The notes under the pieces: generated by a model | What the model saw: the letters and a program-made list of their open reading frames with translations, nothing else | Databases searched by the model: none | Told to the model about the DNA's origin: nothing | Made by a program: the position numbers and the translations under genes | Shown here: piece by piece, positions 42,488-52,210 of the stretch | Layout: the number at the start of each line of letters is the position of its first letter | How positions within the stretch are numbered: the stretch's first letter is position 1 | NCBI GenBank assembly: GCA_965228625.1 | Contig: OZ245829.1 | Coordinates: forward strand, 806,001 to 870,000 | Direction: 5' to 3' | Source of the DNA: UBA2767 sp965228625 | Lineage (GTDB): Bacteria; Pseudomonadota; Alphaproteobacteria; Rhizobiales; Methyloligellaceae | Length of the DNA stretch: 64,000 nucleotides

Positions 42488-44431
42488 CTAGGCTGCCTGC
42501 GCGGTTTCGAGGCGCTTCAGATCGGGCGGGACCGCCTCCTCGACGAACGTGGCGATGGCTTCGTCCAGCGGCAGAACGATCTGCTCCTTCGAGCCGAGCC
42601 GGCGGATGGAAACCGTCCGCTCCTCCGCCTCGCGCTTGCCGCAGACGAACAGCACCGGGACCTTCGTCACGGAGTGCTCGCGAACCTTGTAGTTGATCTT
42701 CTCGTTGCGCAGATCGATGTCGCCCCGCAAGCCCGCCCTCTTCAGCGCCTTGAGAACCTCGCCCGCATAATCGTCGGCATCGGAAACGATGGTGGCAACC
42801 ATCACCTGCACCGGCGCGAGCCAGAGCGGGAAATGCCCAGCGTGCTGTTCGATCAGGATGCCGGTGAAACGCTCCAGAGACCCGAACAAGGCCCGGTGCA
42901 GCATAACGGGTATGTGCTTCTCGCCGTCCTGTCCGATGTAAAACGCACCGAGCCGCTCGGGCAGGTTCAGATCGACCTGCAGCGTACCACACTGCCAGTC
43001 GCGGCCGATCGCGTCGCGGAGCACATATTCGAGCTTGGGCCCGTAAAAGGCGCCTTCGCCCGGATTGAACTCATACTCCATGCCGGCGGCTTCCACCGCC
43101 TTCTTGAGGGCTTCTTCCGATTGGTCCCAAACCTCGTCGGACCCGACGCGCTTCGCGGGCCGGTCGGAGAACTTGATGACCACGTCCTCGAAGCCGAAGT
43201 CGCGATAGATCGACAGGATCAGATCGTTGACCTTCACGCACTCCTCGGTGATCTGCTCGCGCGTACAGAAGATATGCGCATCGTCCTGTGTGAAATGGCG
43301 CACGCGCAACAGGCCGTGCAGGGCGCCGGACGGTTCGTAGCGATGCACCTTGCCGAATTCTGCCATTTTCGCAGGGAGTTCGCGATAACTCTTCAATCCG
43401 TTTTTGAAGATCTGAACATGACCGGGACAATTCATCGGCTTGCAGCAATAGACGCGTTCATCGGGCGTCACCGTCGTGAACATGTTCTCGCCGAACTTCT
43501 CCCAATGGCCCGACTGCTCCCACAACGCCTTGTCCAGCATGTCCGGTGAATTCACCTCGACGTAACCGGCGTCGTTCTGCCGGCGGCGCATGTAGTTGAT
43601 CAGTTCCTGGAACAACGTCCAGCCCTTGGCGTGCCAGAATACGGAGCCCGGCGCCTCCTCCTGGAAGTGAAAGAGGTCCATCTCGCGACCCAAACGCCGA
43701 TGGTCGCGTTTCTCCGCCTCTTCCAGCATCGTCAGGTACGCCTTGAGCTCCTTCTCGTTGGCCCAAGCCGTGCCGTAGATGCGCTGGAGCATCGGATTGT
43801 TGGAGTCGCCGCGCCAGTAGGCACCGGCGATGCTCAGGAGCTTGAACGCGTTGCCGACCTTTGCCGTCGTCGGCATGTGCGGACCCCGGCACAGATCGAA
43901 CCAGTCTCCCTGGGAATAGACGCGGATTTCATCGCCTTCGGGAATCGCATCGACGAGTTCGACCTTGTACGTCTCGCCCATATCCTTGAAGACCTTCTCC
44001 GCTTTCTTGCGGTCCCAGACCTCCTTTTTGAAGGGCGCGCCGCGCGCAATGATCTCGCGCATCTTCTTTTCGATCTGCGGCAACTCGTCGGGATGGAACG
44101 GCTCTTCCCGGGCAAAGTCGTAATAGAAGCCGTTGTCGATCACCGGGCCTATGGTGACCTGCGTACCGGGATAGAGTTCCTGCACCGCTTCCGCCATGAC
44201 GTGGGCTGCGTCATGGCGAATGAGTTCCAGCGCGGCGGGATCATCCCGCGTCACGATTTCGATGCTGGCGTCGTTCTCGATCGGATCGGCGAGGTCTGTC
44301 AGCTCGCCGTCGAGCTTCATGGCAACCGCCTTCTTCGCCAGCGACTTCGAAATCGACTCGGCCACGTCCACGCCGGTCACACCGGACTTGAACTCACGCG
44401 CATTACCATCGGGAAACGTTAGGGAAATCAT
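42488..44431 (-). CDS. thrS: threonyl-tRNA synthetase
   Basis: The 647-residue length and layout are standard: an N-terminal TGS domain (SLTFPDGNAREFKSGVTGVD), the editing domain with HDAAHVMAEAV, and the class II catalytic core with CPGHVQIFKNG and MHRALFGSLERF. The C-terminal anticodon-binding domain has GDIDLRNEKINYKVRE. Zinc ligands Cys, His and His are kept. The 89-base gap to yidD has no clear terminator. Confidence 0.97.
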   Translation of the reverse strand: MISLTFPDGNAREFKSGVTGVDVAESISKSLAKKAVAMKLDGELTDLADPIENDASIEIVTRDDPAALELIRHDAAHVMAEAVQELYPGTQVTIGPVIDNGFYYDFAREEPFHPDELPQIEKKMREIIARGAPFKKEVWDRKKAEKVFKDMGETYKVELVDAIPEGDEIRVYSQGDWFDLCRGPHMPTTAKVGNAFKLLSIAGAYWRGDSNNPMLQRIYGTAWANEKELKAYLTMLEEAEKRDHRRLGREMDLFHFQEEAPGSVFWHAKGWTLFQELINYMRRRQNDAGYVEVNSPDMLDKALWEQSGHWEKFGENMFTTVTPDERVYCCKPMNCPGHVQIFKNGLKSYRELPAKMAEFGKVHRYEPSGALHGLLRVRHFTQDDAHIFCTREQITEECVKVNDLILSIYRDFGFEDVVIKFSDRPAKRVGSDEVWDQSEEALKKAVEAAGMEYEFNPGEGAFYGPKLEYVLRDAIGRDWQCGTLQVDLNLPERLGAFYIGQDGEKHIPVMLHRALFGSLERFTGILIEQHAGHFPLWLAPVQVMVATIVSDADDYAGEVLKALKRAGLRGDIDLRNEKINYKVREHSVTKVPVLFVCGKREAEERTVSIRRLGSKEQIVLPLDEAIATFVEEAVPPDLKRLETAQAA

Positions 44432-44520
44432 ATTTTCTTCCTCTCACTCACTGCAAACCAGGCAGGTAAGACGGATCGGTCCGCGATTCGGACCAGGATC
44501 GTGAGCCCGAATGTGGGACT

Positions 44521-44844
44521 CTACGGGGTTTTGTCAAGCCGCTGTTTTATATGACCGCCACCCCAGCGGCCATATCGCCAGGGCGCCCACCACGGGTGAT
44601 GTTCGTTTCGAAGGTCGGGAACCGGATCGAAACCGCTCGGCCCCCACGGATTGCATCGCGCGAGCCGGGACAACGCAAGCCAGAACCCTTTCCACGCGCC
44701 GTTCCGCTCGATCGCCTCCTCGGCATATTCGGAGCAGGTGGGCAGGTAACGGCACTCACGGCCTGCAAACGCGGAAAACGTGTAGCGATAGAAGATTATG
44801 GGCGCCCTGATAATGGCCAGCACGGCCTTGCGGGACCGGGTCAT
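44521..44844 (-). CDS. yidD: membrane protein insertion efficiency factor YidD
   Basis: The 107 residues have an N-terminal amphipathic stretch and the YidD signature: CRYLPTCSEYAEEAIERNG, then LARCNPWGPSGFDPVPD. It assists YidC-dependent insertion in the inner membrane. Its start overlaps the stop of the ornithine-cyclodeaminase-like gene by 4 bases (ATGA). Confidence 0.93.
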   Translation of the reverse strand: MTRSRKAVLAIIRAPIIFYRYTFSAFAGRECRYLPTCSEYAEEAIERNGAWKGFWLALSRLARCNPWGPSGFDPVPDLRNEHHPWWAPWRYGRWGGGHIKQRLDKTP

Positions 44845-45782
44845 GCCGCACCCGCCTCAGCTCTGTCGACGAGCGCCGTCGCGATCATGAGATCGAGGTG
44901 TGCGCCGCCGGCGTTCTTGAAGACCGTGATCTCATCCCGGTCTTGCCGCCCCGGTACACGCCCCGACACGAGATCGAAGTGATCGCCCAAAATATCCTCT
45001 TTCCGGATTGCGCCGCTTTGCAGCGGACCATCGATGTCGCCGACACCGTCGAGCGCCGTCTCCATGCAATTCACGAACAGCCTGCCGCGCGTGAACACCG
45101 CGTCGTCGGCCTCCCGCGTCTCCATGGAATAGCCACCGACGAGGTCCGCATGGGCACCGCGGCGCAACCAGTCTCCGCGAAGAATCGGCTCGGTTGCCAT
45201 TGTCGCCGTCGTGACGATATCCGCGGTACGAACCGCGCTTTCGAGATCCGGCGCAACCTCCGCCTGGATGCCCTCCCCGCACAATTGATCCACCAGTGCT
45301 TGCGCGCGCTCGACCGTCCGGTTCCAGATCAGGACGCGCCGCAGCCTGGGACGAACGATGCAATGGGCCCGGACAAGCCAGGGCGCCAGTCCACCCGCGC
45401 CCGCAACCGCGAGCGTCTCGGCGTCTTCTCGTGACAACAACATCGAGCCGAGGGCGCTGTCGGCCGCCGTTTTCCAGTATGTCAGCTCGGTCGCCTCCAG
45501 CAGCGCTTTCGGACGGCCATCTTCGCCGTCAAACAGGACGACGACCGCCTGCACGGAGGGCAGCTCGGAGCGCTCGGGGTTGGCGGGAAAGATCGTGATG
45601 AGTTTCGAGCCGATGAGATCGCCGTCATTATGCGCCGACCGCACCATGAAGTGACCATCCGCGGGGCCGATCAGACTGTCTGCAAGGTGAGGCCGGCCGC
45701 CACGATGACCGCACTCCAGCGCATCGATCAGGGCCTTCAGGTCGAAGGCGCGACGCAATTCCTCCGCACTGAAGAAACGCAT
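44841..45782 (-). CDS. ornithine cyclodeaminase / mu-crystallin family protein
   Basis: The 313-residue protein has the family pattern RSAHNDGDLIGSKLITIFPA, LTYWKTAADSALGS, a Rossmann start VAGAGGLAPWLVRAH, and ADLVGGYSMETREADDAV. The family includes ornithine cyclodeaminase, alanine dehydrogenase and delta1-pyrroline-2-carboxylate reductase. The substrate is not clear. It is translationally coupled to yidD. Confidence 0.88.
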   Translation of the reverse strand: MRFFSAEELRRAFDLKALIDALECGHRGGRPHLADSLIGPADGHFMVRSAHNDGDLIGSKLITIFPANPERSELPSVQAVVVLFDGEDGRPKALLEATELTYWKTAADSALGSMLLSREDAETLAVAGAGGLAPWLVRAHCIVRPRLRRVLIWNRTVERAQALVDQLCGEGIQAEVAPDLESAVRTADIVTTATMATEPILRGDWLRRGAHADLVGGYSMETREADDAVFTRGRLFVNCMETALDGVGDIDGPLQSGAIRKEDILGDHFDLVSGRVPGRQDRDEITVFKNAGGAHLDLMIATALVDRAEAGAA

Positions 45783-45866
45783 GTCTTTTCCGGTTCAGTG
45801 TTCACTCATCGCGCGGCGTTTCGATATCGTGTCCAGTGACTGCGGAAAGATGAGCCGACTTCGACA

Positions 45867-46343
45867 TCAGGCACACGGCTCGGTATGCCGGGCCTGCGCT
45901 TCCTCGGGCCGATCCGCCTCAATCTGCCCGATGGCGTCCTCGACGGCATCAAACACAAGCAAAGTGGACGCGTGGCGTGCCTTGAAATCCCGGACAGGTT
46001 CCAGCACTTCCAGGTCATTCCACTTATCGTCAGGCGGCGGCCCGTCTTCCTTCAGCATCTTGCGCATGGTCTCGCCGACGGCGCGCAGCTCATCCGCAGT
46101 CGAGCCGATAATGTTGCGGGCCATTATGGATGATGCGGCCTGTCCGAGGAGGCAGGCCTTGACGGTTTGGCCATAGTCCTTGACGACGTCGCCGTCCATG
46201 ACCAGATCGACCGTCACCGTGCTGCCGCACAGCTTTGAATGCGCGGTTGCACTCGCCTGCGGGTCGTCGAGCCGCGCCGCGCGGGGAATGTTGGCCGCAA
46301 ACTCCAGGATGCGCGGGTTGTATATGTCGTCCAGTTCGGGCAC
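45867..46343 (-). CDS. NifU/IscU-like iron-sulfur scaffold homologue lacking the third cysteine
   Basis: The 158-residue protein has SKLCGSTVTVDL and KACLLGQAASSIMA, matching the first two cysteine loops of IscU-type scaffolds. The third usual Cys is replaced: the corresponding stretch reads ARHASTLLVF. The C-terminus ends in PCA, so a terminal Cys exists but is not at the normal site. In many alphaproteobacteria this gene sits near yidD, thrS and folE, as here. It may handle metal or Fe-S clusters in a non-canonical way. Confidence 0.82.
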   Translation of the reverse strand: MPELDDIYNPRILEFAANIPRAARLDDPQASATAHSKLCGSTVTVDLVMDGDVVKDYGQTVKACLLGQAASSIMARNIIGSTADELRAVGETMRKMLKEDGPPPDDKWNDLEVLEPVRDFKARHASTLLVFDAVEDAIGQIEADRPEEAQARHTEPCA

Positions 46344-46607
46344 TACGATCTCTTGAAACGGTTACAATTCACCGGGCCTTGCAGCGGAGCGTCGTCAATT
46401 ATATATCGGGCGATGACAAGCATGGCACTGGATACATCATTCGGACATGGAGCGACAAATCCGGTCCCCGGTGTGTCACGTATATATCGGTATAGAACGA
46501 TATCGTTCGCAAGGGGCGATTTCCCGTTATAATACGCTTACATTGCCGGATCAGGTCATAGCAGGTATGCATGGCGCGCGATTGGCTGCCGGCGGAGAAG
46601 GAATCTT

Positions 46608-47243
46608 ATGGACGCAATTGTCAAGAAAATGCCGACGGTCGGCGAAAAGTTGGGCGCCGGGCCCGAGGTCGAGCGGCCAAGCCGGGCCGAGGCCGAGGAG
46701 GCGGTCCGCACACTGATCGCCTGGGCCGGCGACGATCCGGCCCGGGAAGGCCTGATCGACACCCCCAAGCGCGTCGCCAAGGCATATGAAGAGTTTTTCA
46801 GTGGCTACGACGAATGTCCGATCGACGTGCTGTCACGGACCTTCGAGGAAGTCGGCGGCTACGATGACATCGTCATGCTCCGTGACATAGACCTCTATTC
46901 CCACTGCGAACATCACATGGTCCCTTTCCTCGGCCGGGCGCACGTCGCCTACCTGCCGAAGAATGCCGTCGTCGGCATTTCGAAACTGGCGCGTGTCGTC
47001 GAGATCTATGCCCGCCGGCTGCAGACACAGGAAACCATGTCGGCGCAGATCGGTGATACGATCCAAAACGTGCTTAAGCCGCATGGCGTTGCCGTCATGA
47101 TCGAGGCGGTCCACCAATGCATGTCGCTGCGTGGTGTTCAGAAACCGAATGTGGCGACGATCACGACCCATTTCACCGGGATCTTCAAAGAGGATCCGTC
47201 GCAACAGGAACGGTTCCTGATGCTCACCCGAAATGGGTCCTGA
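46608..47243 (+). CDS. folE: GTP cyclohydrolase I
   Basis: The 211-residue protein has all FolE motifs: DTPKRVAKAYEEFFSGYDE, the zinc site CEHHMVPFLGRAHVAYLP, RRLQTQETM, and HQCMSLRGVQKPN with the second zinc Cys. It converts GTP to dihydroneopterin triphosphate for folate. The 264-base gap upstream holds its promoter and is somewhat AT-rich around 46390-46560, with no gene seen. hisI follows after 42 bases. Confidence 0.96.
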   Translation: MDAIVKKMPTVGEKLGAGPEVERPSRAEAEEAVRTLIAWAGDDPAREGLIDTPKRVAKAYEEFFSGYDECPIDVLSRTFEEVGGYDDIVMLRDIDLYSHCEHHMVPFLGRAHVAYLPKNAVVGISKLARVVEIYARRLQTQETMSAQIGDTIQNVLKPHGVAVMIEAVHQCMSLRGVQKPNVATITTHFTGIFKEDPSQQERFLMLTRNGS

Positions 47244-47285
47244 TCCGGGACAACAAACAAGTTCAAACTCGCTGGAAGACATCTC

Positions 47286-47765
47286 ATGTCAGATTCCCGC
47301 TTTGCCAAACGGCTGAACGTCGAGCAGGTGGAGGAAGGCCGCGAGCTTGCGCCGAAGTTCGACGCAGACGGCCTGATGCCCGCCATCACCACGGACGCGG
47401 AAACCGGCGACGTCCTGATGCTCGGCTACATGAACGCCGAGGCTCTGGCCAGGACGATCGAGACCGGCGAGGCGCATTACTGGAGCCGGTCAAGAAACGT
47501 CCTCTGGCACAAAGGTGCGTCCAGCGGCCTTGTTCAGAAAGTCGTCGACCTTCGCATCGACGATGATCAGGATGCGGTCTGGCTGAAAGTCGACGTCGCC
47601 GGGTCGGGCGCGTCATGCCACGTCGGCTACATGTCCTGCTTCTACCGCTCCATCCCCACCGGCGAGACCCCCTCGCCCGGACTGGAACTGGAATTCCGGG
47701 AAGATTCCAAGACGTTCGATCCGAAAGAGGTATACGGAGACGCGCCGAACCCTACGAAATTGTAA
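47286..47765 (+). CDS. hisI: phosphoribosyl-AMP cyclohydrolase
   Basis: The 159 residues carry DADGLMPAITTDAETGDVLM near residue 30, HYWSRSRNVLWHKGASSG, the Asp-rich metal site RIDDDQDAVWL, and GASCHVGYMSCFYR with the zinc cysteines. It opens the purine ring of PR-AMP in histidine synthesis. It is the stand-alone HisI type without a HisE domain. Confidence 0.95.
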   Translation: MSDSRFAKRLNVEQVEEGRELAPKFDADGLMPAITTDAETGDVLMLGYMNAEALARTIETGEAHYWSRSRNVLWHKGASSGLVQKVVDLRIDDDQDAVWLKVDVAGSGASCHVGYMSCFYRSIPTGETPSPGLELEFREDSKTFDPKEVYGDAPNPTKL

Positions 47766-47901
47766 CGCGTTCGCATGCGATGGCGGCGCTACCATTCCTT
47801 AACTCAAGGTTAATCACCGTTGGGTAGTATTGAGGCACGGTAAGGGCCCGCGTGCCGTTGGATCCGCGTTTGTCGCGGGGGCCAGAGCAGGTGCGAAAAT
47901 A

Positions 47902-48819
47902 ATGAAGCCCAAGATTGGCATAGCCCTTGGCGGCGGCGCAGCGCGCGGTTGGTCACATATCGGGGTCCTGAAGGTACTTGAGCAGGCAGGATTCGAACCG
48001 GACATCATTGTCGGCACCTCGATCGGATCGGTCGTCGGCGGATGTTACGTCTCGGGAAAACTCGACGAGCTGGAGCACTTCGCCAGGCGCCTGACACGGC
48101 GCCGCGTCTTCGGTTTTCTGGATTTCAATTTTGCGGGTTCCGGCCTGATTTCCGGACAACGTCTGGCCGACCAGCTCGGCGACCATCTCGACGAGGTCCG
48201 CATCGAGAACCTGCCGAAGAGATTCGTCGCCGTCGCGACCGAACTGAAAACGGGCCATGAGATATGGCTCAGCAAGGGCCCGCTGGTTCCCGCCATGCAC
48301 GCGTCCTACGCGCTTCCCGGCATTTTCCGCCCAGTCAGGATCAACAATCGCTGGCTGATCGACGGCGCCTTGGTCAACCCGATCCCGGTGTCCGTGTGCC
48401 GGGCGCTCGGCGCGCGCATCGTCATCGCGGTCAACCTCAATTGGGACTTTTTCGGCAAGGGCACGGTCGTTCCAAACCAGGACGCCTTCGGCGAAGCGGA
48501 GCTCCCGGACAGCGAGAGCGAGCCTCCTTCCGGGAACGGGCGCGCTGCAAAAAACCTCTTGCGCAGGCAGTTCTTCGGTCAGGGCACTGGTGCGCCCGGC
48601 ATTTCGAGCGTCATGATGGACGCCTTCAATATTATCCAGGACCGGATCGCGCGTTCGCGCCTTGCCGGTGACCCGCCGGACATCATGATCACGCCGATTC
48701 TCGGCGAAATGGGTCTGTTCGACTTTCACATGGCCGAAGATGCCATCGCACACGGAAGCGCGGCCACCGAAAAGGTGCTTGACGACGTGCAGCGGGCGGT
48801 TGGTGCGCTCGCCGCCTGA
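47902..48819 (+). CDS. patatin-like phospholipase family protein (RssA-like)
   Basis: ATG 47902 gives 305 residues, beginning MKPKIGIALGGGAARGWSHI with the oxyanion loop. The nucleophile Ser is in GTSIGSVVGG and the catalytic Asp in WLIDGALVNP, so the Ser-Asp dyad is complete. Length and motifs match the RssA/YlbK group. It probably hydrolyses lipid esters at the membrane. Confidence 0.92.
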   Translation: MKPKIGIALGGGAARGWSHIGVLKVLEQAGFEPDIIVGTSIGSVVGGCYVSGKLDELEHFARRLTRRRVFGFLDFNFAGSGLISGQRLADQLGDHLDEVRIENLPKRFVAVATELKTGHEIWLSKGPLVPAMHASYALPGIFRPVRINNRWLIDGALVNPIPVSVCRALGARIVIAVNLNWDFFGKGTVVPNQDAFGEAELPDSESEPPSGNGRAAKNLLRRQFFGQGTGAPGISSVMMDAFNIIQDRIARSRLAGDPPDIMITPILGEMGLFDFHMAEDAIAHGSAATEKVLDDVQRAVGALAA

Positions 48820-48849
48820 CAGGGAAAGCACACGCCCGACAGACGTGCC

Positions 48850-49281
48850 TCAGCCTGTCGCGATGTAGTCGCGCATGGCCGCTGCTTCGAGCTCGGCCTC
48901 CGCAATGCGAAGTCGGACAACGTCGCCGATTGAAATCAGACCGATCAGCACACCGTCTTCCACGACCGGCAAATGACGGAAGCGGCCTTCGGTCATCATC
49001 GACATGATGGCGTTAATCGGCTCGTTCCTGGTGCAGGTGACGACCTTTTTCGTCATGCACCTCGAGGCCGGCGCCCTCAGCACGTCACTGCCCGCATCTG
49101 CAATGGCCCGAACGATGTCGCGTTCGGAGACGATCCCGGCGATTTCGCCCTTGCCGTTGGTCAATACAACGCACCCGATGCGATGCTCACGCAGGAGCCT
49201 TGCAATGTCCAAAAGGGTATCTTCGGGTTTGGCACTTACAATATTCGTGCCCTTTTCGCTCAATATCGTTGCGACGTTCAT
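48850..49281 (-). CDS. two-CBS-domain protein
   Basis: ATG 49281 follows AGAGAGGAA and gives 143 residues, consisting of a CBS pair: LSEKGTNIVSAKPEDTLLDI, CVVLTNGKGEIAGIVSERDI, and MSMMTEGRFRHLPVVEDGVL. CBS pairs bind adenine nucleotides or SAM. There is no other domain, so its partner is unknown. It converges on the patatin gene. Confidence 0.93.
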   Translation of the reverse strand: MNVATILSEKGTNIVSAKPEDTLLDIARLLREHRIGCVVLTNGKGEIAGIVSERDIVRAIADAGSDVLRAPASRCMTKKVVTCTRNEPINAIMSMMTEGRFRHLPVVEDGVLIGLISIGDVVRLRIAEAELEAAAMRDYIATG

Positions 49282-49497
49282 TTCCTCTCTCCTACCCGGC
49301 CCACATCTTGCGGCACGGCAATAGTCGGCCGCTGCGGGTGGCGCGAGCCGGCGTCGGAGAGATTTCCGCGAGCGCTCCCTCTGCCTCACGCGCCCAGTCA
49401 CAATGGCGAGCACAGTTCGACTGCTCGAAACCGCTGCCATTACCGATACCTTATGATGGAACCGTACCGTGTACTGCGCAATAGCAAAGAATCGTGT

Positions 49498-50211
49498 TCA
49501 GACGTAGCCGTCGCGGCGGCGGGCGCTGCGATCAAAGAAACCAAAGGTGAACAAACCGCACAGAAACCCGCCGATATGGGCCTCCCAGGCGATGCTGCCG
49601 CCCGACCCGTTAACGTTGACGCCGCCGAGGCCGAACAGCATGTTCAGGCCGATCCAGATCGCGAGAAACGCCAGAAAGCGCAGATCAGTGAGCGTCTGCC
49701 CAATGCTCGCAAGGGGGGCGTAGGCCAGATTTCCGGTCTGAGGGATGATTTGCCGGCCTGCGCCGAACATGAAGCGGATCGCCGCCGCCATCTGCCCAGA
49801 GATCGCGGCCGATGCACCGACAACGGGCACAAGTTCGCCAAAATGGAGCGCGAGATGGGCCAGCGCGCCGGCGATTCCGCACAGCGCCGAAAACACGAGA
49901 AAACGCCAATCGCCGATCCGTTTGGCCACCGCACTGCCGAAAGCCAGCATCCAGACCGAGTTGACGATGAGATGCGTCGCATCGCCATGGACAAACATGT
50001 AGGTCAGGAACGAGGTGACGTCGGCCCATTCTCCGCCGGGAAGGTTCGGTGCGGGAAACGCGTAACGCGCCGGGATAAACGCCAGCGTCAACAACAATTC
50101 CTGCTCCGATGCCACCGGCAGTTGCGACCGCAGGAAGTGCAGGCCCGCCATGATCACCAGCAGCCAGATCACGCTGGCCGGTATGTTGAATATCGGCTGT
50201 CTACCGCTCAT
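49498..50211 (-). CDS. rhomboid family intramembrane serine protease
   Basis: The 237-residue protein has six to seven membrane segments, the N-terminal HGDATHLIVNSVWMLAFGSA element, the Ser in VVGASAAISG and the catalytic His in AWEAHIGGFLCGL. The usual GASGA is GASAA here, one residue after the Ser, so activity is likely but not certain. Its 5' end faces the PAS-domain gene. Confidence 0.88.
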   Translation of the reverse strand: MSGRQPIFNIPASVIWLLVIMAGLHFLRSQLPVASEQELLLTLAFIPARYAFPAPNLPGGEWADVTSFLTYMFVHGDATHLIVNSVWMLAFGSAVAKRIGDWRFLVFSALCGIAGALAHLALHFGELVPVVGASAAISGQMAAAIRFMFGAGRQIIPQTGNLAYAPLASIGQTLTDLRFLAFLAIWIGLNMLFGLGGVNVNGSGGSIAWEAHIGGFLCGLFTFGFFDRSARRRDGYV

Positions 50212-50554
50212 TTACCTTGATTCCCGCTTCGCACGCTTGAGCCCCTTCGACGAAAGCCGCGTCAATTCCGTTTCCCGGTTGGTGCGTACGATCCGTCAGA
50301 ATGGCTCCGATTTGGTCGAAAAGGCTCAAAAACCTGCCATACCGAACCGGGCAGATTACGGCAAGCTCTCAAACGTTAACCTTGCTGGCGGCCTTTTTCC
50401 GTTTGCATGCCGCGATTTCCTACAGTGGCACGGGACCTGCTCTTCCCTCTGTCAAAACGCATCAGATCAGCCGGATGTCCCAGTGTGGGAATTCACGGAC
50501 ATTCACCGTATCGCGGAGCGTCAAAAGGCACGGCGACAGTCAGAGGCATTCGAT
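50212..50554. other. 343-base divergent gap between rhomboid and PAS-domain genes
   Basis: Apart from the two expected promoters I see no clear feature. The frame of the PAS gene stays open through it, but the encoded residues have no recognisable similarity and no better ribosome-binding site, so I treat it as non-coding. Confidence 0.4.
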
Positions 50555-51175
50555 ATGGAGCATACGTCAACCAAGCGACTTTATGAGTACTGGGACAGGG
50601 TGCGAAACGGCAGATTCGCGCCAAATCGCTTCGAAATCGAGCCCGTCCAAGTGGCGGACATTCTTCCCGACATTTTCATTCTTGAATGCCCGGATAACGC
50701 GACTTTTCGCTTCCGGCTTGCAGGCACGCGCATCTGCACCGGCCTCGGGCATGAGTTGCGTCGCCAGAACATGCTGGACTACTGGGCCCCGAGAGACCGC
50801 GAAGGCATGCAGAGCCTGCTGCATACGGTGGCCACCGACGGAGCCGGTGTCGTCATCGAGTTCATGGGCAAAAGCGCCAGTTCCTCGGAGCAGGCCCACT
50901 TCGAAATGCTCGTCCTGCCACTGGTCCACACGGACAATGCGGTTAACCGCATGCTCGGGAGCATCGCCCCCCTCACGCATCATTACTGGACCGGAACACA
51001 GGAAATCCGCCATCTGACGCTGACGACGTTCGAGTTCGTCTGGCCGGATACCCGCCCGCCTGTGCCCCTTACAAGCGAGCCGCCGGTCCTGCTCGACGCA
51101 AAAACGCCGAGCGCGGCGGAGCTGCGCAGCCGTTTCCGTGTTCTCGAGGGCGGCCTCTCGCGCCAATCGGACTAG
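50555..51175 (+). CDS. PAS_5-type PAS domain protein
   Basis: ATG 50555, preceded by AGAGGC, gives 206 residues that begin with a PAS_5 pattern: LYEYWDRVRNGRFAPNRFEI, ADILPDIFILE, and FRFRLAGTRICTGLGHELR. Residues after about 150 lack domain similarity. There is no kinase, cyclase or HTH domain. Such single-PAS proteins are common in alphaproteobacteria and mostly uncharacterised. The open frame extends upstream, so an earlier start is possible. Confidence 0.8.
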   Translation: MEHTSTKRLYEYWDRVRNGRFAPNRFEIEPVQVADILPDIFILECPDNATFRFRLAGTRICTGLGHELRRQNMLDYWAPRDREGMQSLLHTVATDGAGVVIEFMGKSASSSEQAHFEMLVLPLVHTDNAVNRMLGSIAPLTHHYWTGTQEIRHLTLTTFEFVWPDTRPPVPLTSEPPVLLDAKTPSAAELRSRFRVLEGGLSRQSD

Positions 51176-51559
51176 AGATCAGACCAGAAGCCGGCCAGTC
51201 CGGCGGAGTGATTTTCGCTTTTTTGTCCTTTTTTTGAGCCCGTTCAATGCCGGTCCCGGCAAGATGCGGGGAACGCGCAAGACGTATGTGTCCGCCTTGA
51301 CGGCAGCGCGATTGCCGCCGCCGGCGCCACGTGTGAGTTTTGCTTTTTCCCGGAAAACCGACAGAAATTCCCGTTCCGGCATGGCAAACAGACAGTGAAC
51401 CAGATAGATAAAATTCGATTCAAATTTGAATATTTAAAATTCTAATCAAAATTGATCCAAATAGTATTCAAATAAAGATAGAAGACCAGCTCCCGGATTT
51501 TTCATTTTTCAAATCGTCTTCGCGATAATGCCCCGCAACGATAAAGCGGGGGGTATGAG
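51176..51559. other. 384-base intergenic region with AT-rich 3' half
   Basis: The first 200 bases are GC-rich with no supported gene. From about 51395 to 51520 the sequence is strongly AT-rich and includes a perfect 14-base palindrome at 51418-51431. A ribosome-binding site (GGGGGGTATGAG) precedes the next gene. Confidence 0.4.
51418..51431. promoter_or_regulatory. ATTCAAATTTGAAT palindrome, possible operator
   Basis: A perfect 14-base palindrome lies in the AT-rich stretch 129 bases before the transglutaminase-like gene. It could be a regulator site; no regulator can be named. Confidence 0.3.
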
Positions 51560-52210
51560 ATGAAACGGGAAATACTCGGAGCAACGGTCCTTGTCATGGG
51601 TTTGGTTGCCGCAAATGGTGCAGAGGCCGATATCCCGGCGAGGACGGTCGGTCAGGACGCGAGTTCGCCGTATATGCGCGTGTTCGGACGTTCGCTGCCG
51701 CCGATCGGGCACGTCACGTTCTGTAAGGACTTTCCCTCAGAATGCGCGCCGACCAATTCGAAGAAACGGGCCCCGAAGGTCCAGTTGACGTGGAAGCGCA
51801 AGGCGGAACTGCGGGACATCAACAATCTGGTGAACCGCCTGGTGAAACCGGTCTCGGATATGAGTCTTTACGGCCGCGTCGAGCACTGGACGTATCCCGA
51901 CGGCATGGGCGACTGCGAAGATTACGTGCTTCTCAAGCAACGCCTGCTGATCGACCGAGGATGGCCCGCGGGCGCACTCCTGATCACCGTCGTTCTCGAC
52001 GAAAACAACGAAGGTCACGCGGTCCTGACGGTCCGCACGTCGATGGGCGATTTTCTTCTCGACAACAAGCGCTCTGACATCCGGACCTGGAACGATTCAC
52101 CCTATACGTTCGTGAAGCGCCAGTCGGCCCGCGACCCGCGCGTCTGGGTTTCCCTGACAAAACCGGGTCAACGGCGTGTCAAGTCGCTGGCCGGAACCGG
52201 AGCAAACTGA
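51560..52210 (+). CDS. BTLCP-type (transglutaminase-like) cysteine proteinase, LapG-like
   Basis: The 216-residue protein has an N-terminal signal peptide (about residues 1-23, ending AEA). The catalytic triad of the bacterial transglutaminase-like cysteine proteinase family follows: Cys in GMGDCEDYVLLKQ, His in NEGHAVLTVRT, Asp in GDFLLDNKRSD. LapG in this family releases a surface adhesin when c-di-GMP falls. No LapD or large adhesin gene is in the window, so that role is only a possibility. Confidence 0.9.
   Translation: MKREILGATVLVMGLVAANGAEADIPARTVGQDASSPYMRVFGRSLPPIGHVTFCKDFPSECAPTNSKKRAPKVQLTWKRKAELRDINNLVNRLVKPVSDMSLYGRVEHWTYPDGMGDCEDYVLLKQRLLIDRGWPAGALLITVVLDENNEGHAVLTVRTSMGDFLLDNKRSDIRTWNDSPYTFVKRQSARDPRVWVSLTKPGQRRVKSLAGTGAN

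Noticed and set aside
41639..43549. Plus-strand open frame of about 636 codons opposite pirin and thrS
   Set aside because: Antisense shadow spanning two well-identified genes, with low-complexity composition.
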